Source: Benzoatithermus sp963720725 (GTDB lineage Bacteria; Pseudomonadota; Alphaproteobacteria; Geminicoccales; Geminicoccaceae). Taken from it: a stretch of DNA of 64,000 nucleotides. Where the stretch lies: assembly GCA_963720725.1 (NCBI GenBank), contig CAVRGN010000001.1:310001-374000 (forward strand), written 5' to 3'. The stretch's first letter is position 1. Each line of letters opens with the position of its first letter. The notes under the pieces were generated by a model. The model did not search any database and was not told the DNA's origin. It saw only the letters and a list, made by a program, of their open reading frames with translations. Both the position numbers and the translations under genes were made by a program. Below are positions 57,461 to 64,000 of the stretch, in pieces.

Positions 57461-58917
57461 CGTGCTACCCCATGCCCGGCAGGTCTCGCGCGGTAACTGG
57501 CGTCCGCCGCCCGGTGTTCCCGCGTAGGCGTGCAGGCAGTCGAAAACGGGTCTGACCGGTCACCGCATTCGGACAGGCGATAAGCAACGTACCCCATTGC
57601 GGTAGCGATGCCACTATCAGCTGGTTAGCGCGACGCTGGGTACATGAAACGAGTTAGAATTCCGAATCTCATTGCGTTAACGCATGCAGGTCCTGGTACT
57701 TTCGTATGTAACTGCATATCGTCTTATCAGGAACGTACATAAATCGGCTATCTTCGTTGCCCTAATGTAGTCTGCGTCGATCTCAGTGCCGGCATACAGG
57801 CATTTATAGTCAAACCAGCATGTTAGAATGCACCATATATTGCCTCAATGCACATCCTAGCTGTGACGATTCATGTAACTAGGCTTTAAGTCAAGTGCTT
57901 ATTTTAATGAATAGTCTTGGAATCATGATATTCCCAGCACTCGATAAAGTCTAAATGCTCTGCTATGCATATATTACTTAGCTCTCGATAGTGCTGCTGG
58001 TCTATGGCATCCATTGATGCCATTGATCCAAGTAATCGGCAGACAAGTATTAACCTGATATACTATTTCGATCAAGATGTCTCAACGACGGGAATTCATC
58101 AATCATCGTTCGAATGATCCGCAATGTAATACAACGGCATGTAACTCACCAGTCAAATCTGGATATTCGAGCTGTATTTAAATACATCACGATAGTCTTT
58201 CTCAGCATCAGAAGTTTGAATTGCAGAAGCTATACGATCAATAATACTTCAGATCTTGCTTTGGCGTATTTAATTTTTGTTCTGCAATCTATGACAGGCT
58301 GAACATATCTGTACGTTAATTTATAGTTTAGAGTTCCGATCTCGAACGTAAGCTAAATGACTTCTGTCAGCGGTCGGCGCAAAAATGATGCTTATGCCTG
58401 ACTAGAAATTCAGCGATCTGTACGCTGCTTGATAAGGAACTGCATTGTCATTCGTGCCTCAGCATAATTGCCCATCGATAAGTTTGATTCAAGTTACGAA
58501 GTTTGTTTAGCTAGATAGCCTAATGCGAGCTCGAAATGAACACTAATTTCCGAAACAATCTGTTTCTAGCGACGGTTTATCACAGCTATATATGGTAGGA
58601 TCTGCTGACGTCATATAGCCAATATGCTCTTACACTTTATATACTCAGCTGCATCTAAAGTAAGAACATCTCTACTGCCTCTGAAGTATTTCGCAGCATA
58701 ATGCTAGTTTCTTGGCCGCAGAATCAATAGTTTGATATATGCCAGATCCCTAGTGATAGCTAGTCAAGATTCATACACGGAAGCGATTAGTACTGTTGAT
58801 GGTCGAGAAATTGATAGCTGTACAGTTATTCTCGTCTCTGCAGATCGGAACATTCAAACGATAATCTAAATGTATGGGTCTCGGCGGCCGTACAGATTCT
58901 ACTAACGAGCGTTAATC
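57461..58917. other. AT-rich island without recognisable genes
   Basis: From about 57540 to 58950 the base composition drops to about 40 % G+C (hand counts: 27 of 60 at 57661-57720, 26 of 60 at 57961-58020, 22 of 60 at 58201-58260). The flanks are near 70 %. The longest frame is 62 codons (58114-58302) and has no ribosome-binding site or familiar motif. A perfect 12-bp palindrome TGCGTTAACGCA lies at 57673-57684. No tRNA, transposase, integrase or terminal inverted repeats were seen. It looks like foreign or long-decayed non-coding DNA. Confidence 0.6.
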
Positions 58918-59238
58918 CTATGCCTTCGTCTTTCGCCACCGCCGTTCGTTGATCACCTTATAGCTCCCGGCATTGTAGCCGCGGCCGGTCGCCTTGATGC
59001 CCTGCACGACATCGGCCGCCAAACGGAAGCCGACATGCACCTTGGGCTGTGCCACCGGTGGCCGGCCGCGCTTGCGCCATGCGTGGTACTGCTCCGGGAA
59101 GACCTCCGCGAACGGCTTGGCACGCGCGAAGTCCTCGTCGGTGAGCTCGGGGACGTCGTCATCGTTCGTCTCATCATCGCGGTGTCCCCGAGCTGCGTCT
59201 GCACACAGCCGGGCAAGCAACCATCTGCCACGACGCAT
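58918..59238 (-). CDS. BrnA-like antitoxin with altered C-terminus, no BrnT
   Basis: The middle matches BrnA antitoxins: DDDVPELTDEDFARAKPFAE, RKRGRPPVAQPKVHVGFRLA and ADVVQGIKATGRGYNA. BrnA normally ends with a helix after GYNA (pattern RVEKVLREA); here it reads GSYKVINERRWRKTKA, right at the edge of the AT-rich island. The N-terminal 25 residues are also unusual. The toxin gene brnT, which should lie upstream, is absent. It may be non-functional or act as a solitary repressor. The start is uncertain. Confidence 0.6.
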   Translation of the reverse strand: MRRGRWLLARLCADAARGHRDDETNDDDVPELTDEDFARAKPFAEVFPEQYHAWRKRGRPPVAQPKVHVGFRLAADVVQGIKATGRGYNAGSYKVINERRWRKTKA

Positions 59239-59345
59239 CGCCGGTCACGAGACCACTTGTCGCCAGGATCATATTCCTCTATACTTCTCCGCATGACCCT
59301 CCACTGCCTCCGCGCCATGAGCCCCGGCGACCCGCCCTGCTGGCG

Positions 59346-60116
59346 GTGGCGCTCTCCGGCCGCCGTCGGCGCCCATTGCATTGGGGCCATCACTGGCTGC
59401 GCATCGCCGACCGGCTGGCCGGGGGCGTGCCGCCGGCCGTGGCGGCCCTGCCCGAGGGCGGGGACGCCGCACTCGTGGGCGAGCTCCTGGCGCTGGAGGA
59501 TTTCCGCGAGCTCGTGGCCGCGGCCGAGGAGGAGCGCGCCGTCCCGGCCGAGGACTACCGCCGCGATCTCGTCGCCATGGCCCGCCAGGCGATCGAGCGT
59601 GCGCTGGCCTGCGACGATGTCGGTGCGGCCCTGTTCGTGCTCGAGGAGGACGCGCGCGGCCGCGACGCTTGCGCCACCCTGGTCGACAGCATCCTGCGCT
59701 GCCGCAGCCGTGCGCTGGCCTCGGCGGCCATGCCCGCCGCGCCCGAGCCGGAACCCGCACCCGCGCCGCCGGCCTCGCCGGCCGCCCCGCGCGCGCACGA
59801 GCCCTTGCGCCGCCTGATCCACCGCGGCACCGCCCGGCTGCGCGACGACGTGGAGGTCGAGGAGGCACTGCACCGGATCGGCCGGCGGGCCGCCGCGGCC
59901 CCGCCCGACCCCGTCCCCGGCGGGGCCGCCGCCACCCGTGCCGCCGCCGAGCGCGCGCTGGCCCTGCGCCGTGCCGCCGCCGCTCCCGCCATCCCCCATG
60001 GCACCGCCCCGCCGCCGGCTCCGTCCGGCAGCACCCGGCACCCGTTCGAGCCCGCCCGTGCCACCGCGGCCCCCGCCGATCCGGCCCGGGCACCGCGCCG
60101 GGCGCGGGCACCCTGA
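59346..60116 (+). CDS. Hypothetical protein with Ala/Pro-rich C-terminal half
   Basis: GTG 59346 begins a 256-residue protein. The first 130 residues appear folded and helical (LHWGHHWLRIADRLAGGVPP, EDFRELVAAAEEERAVPAED, MARQAIERALACDDVGAALF). The rest is rich in Ala, Pro and Arg and probably disordered. A better start (MTLHCLRAMSPGDPP at 59293) lies one frame off, so a frameshift near 59335 is possible. No family is recognised. It is not obviously linked to the brnA gene, with which it is divergent. Confidence 0.55.
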   Translation: MALSGRRRRPLHWGHHWLRIADRLAGGVPPAVAALPEGGDAALVGELLALEDFRELVAAAEEERAVPAEDYRRDLVAMARQAIERALACDDVGAALFVLEEDARGRDACATLVDSILRCRSRALASAAMPAAPEPEPAPAPPASPAAPRAHEPLRRLIHRGTARLRDDVEVEEALHRIGRRAAAAPPDPVPGGAAATRAAAERALALRRAAAAPAIPHGTAPPPAPSGSTRHPFEPARATAAPADPARAPRRARAP

Positions 60117-60238
60117 GCCCGCGGGCCGCCACCTGCCACGCGCTTTCCTCCCTCTCGGCCTATGGGGCCCGCCGTGCTAGGACGGCCGGGACGGCGCCGC
60201 GCGTCCGCTGGCCGGCGTCCGGGGAGCACAGGAACGCC

Positions 60239-60664
60239 ATGAACAGATCCGTCTTCGCCCTGGCCCTCGCCGGCGCCGTGCTCATGGCCGGTGCCGCCTT
60301 TGCGCAGTCCTCGCAGCAGAACCGGATGGCCGCCTGCAACGCCGGGGCCGGCGAGCGCGGGCTGTCCGGCGACGCCCGCAAGTCGTTCATGTCCGAATGC
60401 CTGAGCAAGGGGCCCGAGGCCATGGCCCCGGCCAAGGGCGGCCAGGCCTCGCCGCAGCAGCGCATGGCCGACTGCAACGCCGCCGCCTCGGCCGGCGGCA
60501 TGAAGGGCGAGGCACGCCAGTCCTTCATGAGCGACTGCCTCAAGGGCGGCGGCACCACCGCCGCGGCCGGGGGCAAGCAGCAGGCCTGCGCCGCCCAGGC
60601 CGACGGCCGGAAGCTCGCCGGTGCCGCGCGCACCTCGTTCATGACCAAATGCGTGAGCGGCTGA
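60239..60664 (+). CDS. PsiF-repeat secreted protein
   Basis: The 141-residue protein has a signal peptide (RSVFALALAGAVLMAGAAFA) and three PsiF-type repeats, each with two Cys and an RKSFMSECL-like end: MAACNAGAGERGLSGDARKS; MADCNAAASAGGMKGEARQS; ACAAQADGRKLAGAARTS. PsiF is phosphate-starvation-inducible in E. coli, with unknown activity. It is probably periplasmic, with the Cys pairs forming disulfides. ATG 60239 has AGGAA ahead. Confidence 0.88.
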   Translation: MNRSVFALALAGAVLMAGAAFAQSSQQNRMAACNAGAGERGLSGDARKSFMSECLSKGPEAMAPAKGGQASPQQRMADCNAAASAGGMKGEARQSFMSDCLKGGGTTAAAGGKQQACAAQADGRKLAGAARTSFMTKCVSG

Positions 60665-60684
60665 GCGGCGGCGGGGAGCGGGCG

Positions 60685-61320
60685 ATGCACACCCTCTACT
60701 GGGCGCCCGAGAGCGGCGCCTTCGTGGTCCAGGCGGTGCTCGAGGAGCTGGCGCTGCCCTACCGCCGCGAGGAGGTCTCGACCGAGCGCGGCGAGCACCG
60801 CCATCCCGACTTCCTGGCGCTCAACCCGATGGGCCAGGTCCCGGCGCTGCGGCTGCCGGACGGCACGGTGATCACCGAATCGGCGGCCATGGTGGTCCAT
60901 CTGTGCGACACCCGCCCCGAAGCGGGAATGCTGCCCGCGGCCGGGACCAGCGAGCGGGCGATGGCCTATCGCTGGCTGTTCTGGCTGGCGACCGGCCTCT
61001 ACGAATCCGACCTGCGCTACTACTATGCCGACCGCTACACCGCCGAGCCGGCCGGGGCCGAGGGGGTCCGTGCCGCGGCGCTGGCGCGCATGGACCGCCT
61101 GCTGGCGATCGCCGAGGACCTGATCGTCGGCCCCTACGTCCTGGGGGTCCGGTTCGGTGCCATCGACCTCTATCTGTTCATGCTGGCGGGCTGGCACCCG
61201 CAGCAGGCCGCCGTCCTGGCCCGCCATCCGCGCCTGGCCGGGATCGTCCGCCAGGTGCGCCGGCGTCCCTCGGTCGAGCGCATCTGGTCGGTGAACCATC
61301 CGGGCGAAGCGGGCTCGTGA
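60685..61320 (+). CDS. Glutathione S-transferase-like protein
   Basis: The 211-residue protein has a thioredoxin-like N-terminal domain (LYWAPESGAFVVQAVLEELA, the cis-Pro in NPMGQVPALRL and ITESAAMVVHL) and an all-helical C-terminal domain with FGAIDLYLFMLAGWHP. The typical N-terminal Ser is in APESGAF. Substrate unknown. ATG 60685 is 20 bases after the PsiF stop. The next gene overlaps its stop. Confidence 0.88.
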   Translation: MHTLYWAPESGAFVVQAVLEELALPYRREEVSTERGEHRHPDFLALNPMGQVPALRLPDGTVITESAAMVVHLCDTRPEAGMLPAAGTSERAMAYRWLFWLATGLYESDLRYYYADRYTAEPAGAEGVRAAALARMDRLLAIAEDLIVGPYVLGVRFGAIDLYLFMLAGWHPQQAAVLARHPRLAGIVRQVRRRPSVERIWSVNHPGEAGS

Positions 61321-61715
61321 TCGATCTCGACCGGCTCGAGCGCGTGCTGATCCAGGCCGCACGCGAGGACCGGCCGGTCACCTACGGCCAACTGCTCGCC
61401 TTCTTCGGCTGGAAGGTCACCCAGGTGACGGTGGGTGCCTTGTGCCGCGACCTCGGCCGGGTGGCGGAACGTCGCGACGGCGCGGGCTGGCCCGACCTCG
61501 CCTGCCTGGTGGTGCGCAAGAGCGACGGGCTGCCGGGTGCGGGCTACTTCGCCAGCCTGCGCGCGGCCGGCGAGTATGACGGCCCCGGCACCGGGCCCGC
61601 GGCCGTGGCGTTCGTCCGCGGCCGCCAGGAGCGTGCTTGCGCCTGGGCCGGCGGCGCCCGGGGCGAGCCTCAGCTGGCGGCCTCGACCGAGGCGTCGGCC
61701 TCGCGCTCGAGATAG
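61317..61715 (+). CDS. Conserved hypothetical protein after GST
   Basis: GTG 61317 overlaps the GST stop (GTGA) and starts a 132-residue protein: LERVLIQAAREDRPVTYGQL, LLAFFGWKVTQVTVGALCRD and DLACLVVRKSDGLPGAGYFA. The first part looks like a winged-helix fold. No function is known to me. Its 3' end overlaps the end of the convergent DUF892 gene by 46 bases, so the last 15 residues may be unconserved. Confidence 0.65.
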   Translation: MIDLDRLERVLIQAAREDRPVTYGQLLAFFGWKVTQVTVGALCRDLGRVAERRDGAGWPDLACLVVRKSDGLPGAGYFASLRAAGEYDGPGTGPAAVAFVRGRQERACAWAGGARGEPQLAASTEASASRSR

Positions 61716-62182
61716 GCGTTGCTCACCGGCTCGATCAGCCGCTCGAGCTTGCTCGCGGCCGTCTCCTCCTGGCCCAGGATCTTGCGGCAGGTGTCGGCGA
61801 CCTCGCCCTCGCCGCAGGCTTCGGCCATGGTGATCAGCGAGCGGTAGGTGGCGATCTCGAGATGCTCGAAGGAATAGAGCGCGAACAGGTTCTTGAGCAC
61901 CGCGTCGGTGGCGACGCTGTTGAGCATCGCCTGCATGTTGCCGGCGATCAGGCCCGTGGTCTCCTTGAGCGCCGACGGCCCCTGGTCGAACCGCTGCAGG
62001 CACTCCTCGACCAGCTTCTGCTGCTGGCGCGTCTCCTCGAGATGCTGCTGCACGCCCTCCTTGAACTCGGGATAGTGGTAGAGGCGGTTCTGGACATTGT
62101 CCAAGGTCGCCAGCGCCTGGCTCTCGAGGGCGTAGGCGTTGCGCAGTCCGGCGATGAGGGTGTCTTTTTTGCTTTGCGCCAT
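61670..62182 (-). CDS. DUF892 ferritin-like protein (YciE/YciF type), copy 1
   Basis: The 170-residue protein is a four-helix ferritin-like protein of the DUF892 group: LIAGLRNAYALESQALATLD, HLEETRQQQKLVEECLQRFD and FEHLEIATYRSLITMAEACG with conserved Glu and His ligands, then KILGQEETAASKLERL. Members are stress-induced. ATG 62182 is the start next to conserved MAQSKKDTL. It lies 87 bases downstream of a paralogue. Confidence 0.88.
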   Translation of the reverse strand: MAQSKKDTLIAGLRNAYALESQALATLDNVQNRLYHYPEFKEGVQQHLEETRQQQKLVEECLQRFDQGPSALKETTGLIAGNMQAMLNSVATDAVLKNLFALYSFEHLEIATYRSLITMAEACGEGEVADTCRKILGQEETAASKLERLIEPVSNAYLEREADASVEAAS

Positions 62183-62233
62183 GATGATGCTCCCTGGTTT
62201 GCTGCATCCACTTTCGCGGTCGGGCGTCGGGAC

Positions 62234-62260
62234 CGGGACGGGCGGGTCGCACCCGTCCCG
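62234..62260 (-). terminator. Hairpin between the two DUF892 genes
   Basis: CGGGACGGG (62234-62242) and CCCGTCCCG (62252-62260) form a perfect 9-bp stem directly after the end of the upstream DUF892 gene. No T-run follows, so it may only slow polymerase or protect mRNA. Confidence 0.45.
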
Positions 62261-62268
62261 CGACGGTG

Positions 62269-62778
62269 CTAGCGCGACGCCGCCATGTCGCCGGCCTCGC
62301 GCTGGGCGTAGGCGCGGGTCACGGGGTCGATCAGGCTCTCGAGCTTGCGCGCGGCGGTCTCCTCCTGGCCCAGGATCTGCCGGCAGACCTCGCCAACCTC
62401 GCGCTCGCCGCAATCCTCGGCCAGCGCGATCAGCGACTTGTAGGTCGCGATCTCGAAATGCTCGAAGGCGTAGAGCGCGAACAGGTTCTTCAAGATCTCG
62501 TCGCTGGCCATGCCGTGGACCATGGCCTGCATGTTGCCCATGAGCTTCAGCGCCGCCTCCTTGAGGCTCGACGGCTCCTCGCCGAAGCGGCTGAGGCACT
62601 GCTCGACCATCTGCTGCTGCTGGCGCGTCTCGGCGATATGCTGCGCCACGGCGGCCTTGAGCTCCGGATAATGCTCGAGGCGGTCGTGCACGTTCTCCAT
62701 GGTGGAGAGCGCCTGGCCTTCGAGCCCGTAGGCGTTGCGGAGGCCGACGATCAGCGTGTCGCGCTTGCTGGTTGCCAT
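62269..62778 (-). CDS. DUF892 ferritin-like protein (YciE/YciF type), copy 2
   Basis: The 169-residue paralogue of the previous gene shares the start (MATSKRDTLIVGLRNAYGLE), the helix HIAETRQQQQMVEQCLSRFG and FEHFEIATYKSLIALAEDCG. The same Glu/His positions are present. It comes first in the direction of transcription, behind a GGAAC-N16-GGTT promoter-like element typical of EcfG, which fits general-stress control. Confidence 0.9.
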   Translation of the reverse strand: MATSKRDTLIVGLRNAYGLEGQALSTMENVHDRLEHYPELKAAVAQHIAETRQQQQMVEQCLSRFGEEPSSLKEAALKLMGNMQAMVHGMASDEILKNLFALYAFEHFEIATYKSLIALAEDCGEREVGEVCRQILGQEETAARKLESLIDPVTRAYAQREAGDMAASR

Positions 62779-62832
62779 GATGCGGTCCCTTGGTGGAAGC
62801 TAGGGCTCGTCGACGAGCCGCCCTTCGCCCTT

Positions 62833-62857
62833 AACCCGGCTATGGCGCGGCGGTTCC
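62833..62857 (-). promoter_or_regulatory. EcfG-like general stress promoter of DUF892 gene
   Basis: On the minus strand GGAAC (62857-62853) and GGTT (62836-62833) are separated by 16 bases. The alphaproteobacterial EcfG pattern is GGAAC, 16-17 bases, CGTT. The site is 55 bases before the DUF892 start, a suitable distance. One base differs from consensus. Confidence 0.5.
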
Positions 62858-62876
62858 GGTGTCAGGGAGGGGTGGC

Positions 62877-63479
62877 ATGCGCGCTCGCTCGGCCATGGCG
62901 GCGCTGCTGGTGCTGCTGTCGCCCCCCGCGGCCTCGGCCCGGCCGATCGCCCTCGCGGGAGTGACCTTCAGCGACGAGCTGGGCGGGGTGGTCCTGCACG
63001 ACGGCTGGGGATCGGGCAGTGCGGCCGACCCGTTCGTCCTGGTCGAGGAGATCACCGAGGACGGCCCGGCGGTGCTGATCGTCCGCGGCATGAAATCGCG
63101 GCTGGGCGATGCGCCGGACGGTCGGTTCCAGCACGGCATGGTGGTGCGCAAGATCGTCACCAACGCCACCGCGCGCGACTGGAACGTGTTCGAGCTGGAG
63201 CTGCGGGAAACCCTGGAGCACACGAGCAGCTACGAGGACGGCTTGTCCTTCGGCCAGGCCCTGGCCGCGCCGCGCCCGGTCAGCAACGACCGCTACCGGC
63301 GCATGGTGATGACCGACGAGCCTCTGGACACGGTGGTGTTCACCGACGGCCTGGTCCGCCCGGGCGAGGTGGTGACGGTCACGGTGACGATCACCGACTA
63401 CACGCCGCAGGACGAGTTCTTCCTCCTGCAGCGGCGCGAGAGCCCGATCGCCGCCCTGCCGATCGGGCGGCAAGGCTAG
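62877..63479 (+). CDS. Secreted protein of unknown function
   Basis: The 200-residue protein has a signal peptide (SAMAALLVLLSPPAASARP) and a mature, beta-rich part: LAGVTFSDELGGVVLHDGWG, DPFVLVEEITEDGPAVLIVR, VVRKIVTNATARDWNVFELE and VTVTVTITDYTPQDEFFLLQ. It resembles an immunoglobulin-like fold. No family is recognised. ATG 62877 has GGGAGGGGTGG ahead. It is divergent from the DUF892 genes. Confidence 0.7.
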   Translation: MRARSAMAALLVLLSPPAASARPIALAGVTFSDELGGVVLHDGWGSGSAADPFVLVEEITEDGPAVLIVRGMKSRLGDAPDGRFQHGMVVRKIVTNATARDWNVFELELRETLEHTSSYEDGLSFGQALAAPRPVSNDRYRRMVMTDEPLDTVVFTDGLVRPGEVVTVTVTITDYTPQDEFFLLQRRESPIAALPIGRQG

Positions 63480-63540
63480 CGCCGGCCATCGGGGCCGGAC
63501 GAGGCTGCCGCCCCGGTGACCGAGGGCGCGGTCATGACGG

Positions 63541-63570
63541 TTGTCAGCGGCGCGGGCCGCATGCTTATAG
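63541..63570 (+). promoter_or_regulatory. Possible sigma-70-type promoter of DUF1269 gene
   Basis: TTGTCA (63541-63546) and TTATAG (63565-63570) are 18 bases apart and lie 56 bases before the DUF1269 start. The fit is fair, in otherwise GC-rich DNA. Confidence 0.35.
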
Positions 63571-63625
63571 CGGGCGGCAACGAACCAAGCCGGTCCTGAT
63601 CCGGCACTGACGAGGGAGACGGAAG

Positions 63626-64000
63626 ATGGCCGATCTGATCTGCGTGGCGTTCGACCGGCCGGATACGGCCGACCGGGTGCTGACCGAGCTCACCGCCATG
63701 ACCAAGGAGCAGCTGATCCAGCTCGAGGACGCCTGTGTGGTCGTGCGTCCGCCCGAGGGTGAGCTGCAGCTCAAGCAGATGATGCCGCTGACCAAGATCG
63801 GCGCCATGAGCGGCGGCTCCTCGGGTGCCCTGTGGGGTGCCCTGGTCGGGCTGCTGTTCTTGAACCCGCTGGCCGGAATGGCGATCGGTGCCGGGGTGGG
63901 TGCCGCGACCGGCGCGCTGGCCGGCAGCCTCACCGACTACGGCATCGACGACAAGTTCATCAAGGATCTGGGCAGCAAGATCCAGCCCAACAGCTCGGCC
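63626..64000 (+). CDS. DUF1269 membrane-associated protein, 5' part
   Basis: The first 125 codons are visible; the gene continues beyond the window. The start ADLICVAFDRPDTADRVLTE, the middle DACVVVRPPEGELQLKQM and the glycine-rich hydrophobic stretch LFLNPLAGMAIGAGVGAATG followed by DYGIDDKFIKDL are typical of DUF1269. Members are small proteins with a glycine-zipper-like membrane segment, often linked to stress; function unknown. ATG 63626 follows GAGGGAGACGGA. Confidence 0.88.
   Translation, partial: MADLICVAFDRPDTADRVLTELTAMTKEQLIQLEDACVVVRPPEGELQLKQMMPLTKIGAMSGGSSGALWGALVGLLFLNPLAGMAIGAGVGAATGALAGSLTDYGIDDKFIKDLGSKIQPNSSA

Noticed and set aside
58114..58302. 62-codon frame in the AT-rich island
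   Set aside because: No ribosome-binding site, composition like the surrounding non-coding DNA, and no family motif.
57461..58917. CRISPR array, integron or transposon in the AT-rich island
   Set aside because: No regular repeats, no attC-like sites, no terminal inverted repeats and no transposase or integrase frame.
59239..59345. BrnT toxin gene upstream of brnA
   Set aside because: The space is too short and no BrnT motif appears in any frame; the next gene is divergent and unrelated.

Overview
The window is high-GC DNA (about 70 % G+C by eye) from an alphaproteobacterium. The evidence is gene order rather than one marker: rluD next to rpoH, a DUF3576-like lipoprotein followed by leuS-lptE-holA, a Suv3-like helicase overlapping an S4-domain gene, a cytochrome c550-like gene, an ActR/RegA-like regulator and an ECF42-DGPF pair. 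A Rhodospirillales or Geminicoccales member would fit, but that placement is a guess.

Layout. 0-3 kb: end of a sugar ABC ATPase, then an amidase/formamidase pair. 3.06-7.07 kb: two large, heavily frameshifted surface-protein genes, one with CSLREA, beta-helix and RTX parts and one with short repeats plus Ig/cadherin-like domains. 7.4-15.3 kb: a DUF5939 nucleotide cyclase, a broken D-lactate dehydrogenase, Uma2, htpG behind a sigma-32-like promoter, a NUDIX hydrolase, a succinate-semialdehyde dehydrogenase and DUF29. 15.4-28.9 kb: mixed metabolism and regulation (PPP phosphatase, CDF transporter, broken aldehyde dehydrogenase, LysE exporter, HpaI-type aldolase, ECF42/DGPF, truncated nitrilase, peroxiredoxin, YqgE, serine-glyoxylate aminotransferase with a divergent LysR gene, a broken TPR-cyclase). 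28.9-30.25 kb: a graveyard of gene pieces. 30.2-40.4 kb: core RNA and heat-shock genes (transglutaminase, rpoH, rluD, RlmD-like methyltransferase, tRNA-Glu, helicase, S4, cytochrome c, yggS, ribosomal-oxygenase-like cupin). 40.6-44.1 kb: two near-identical porins and a third barrel-like protein. 44.2-51.1 kb: DUF3576, leuS, lptE, holA and two peptide-type ABC permeases. 51.14-52.4 kb: a second graveyard (cyclase start, HEAT repeats, headless beta-helix gene). 52.4-57.5 kb: chloroperoxidase-like hydrolase, small stress-type proteins, a Crp/Fnr regulator, an ActR-like regulator lacking its phospho-acceptor Asp, and a FitAB-type toxin-antitoxin pair. 57.5-58.9 kb: an AT-rich island (about 40 % G+C) without recognisable genes that appears to cut into an orphan brnA. 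59.3-64 kb: hypotheticals, a PsiF-repeat protein, a glutathione transferase, tandem DUF892 ferritin-like genes with an EcfG-like promoter, and a partial DUF1269 gene.

How it fits together. Large core genes are intact across long stretches, while accessory genes carry single-base frameshifts, in-frame stops, central deletions and fused fragments. Either accessory loci here are truly decaying, or the assembly has errors that happen to fall outside the core genes. Stress themes recur: rpoH with a matching promoter at htpG, DUF892 with an EcfG-like promoter, peroxiredoxin, sll1863-like and DUF1269 proteins. No complete new defence or mobile system is visible. The most unusual stretches are the AT-rich island between toxin-antitoxin genes, the paired in-frame deletions in two hydrolases, and the Glu-substituted response regulator.
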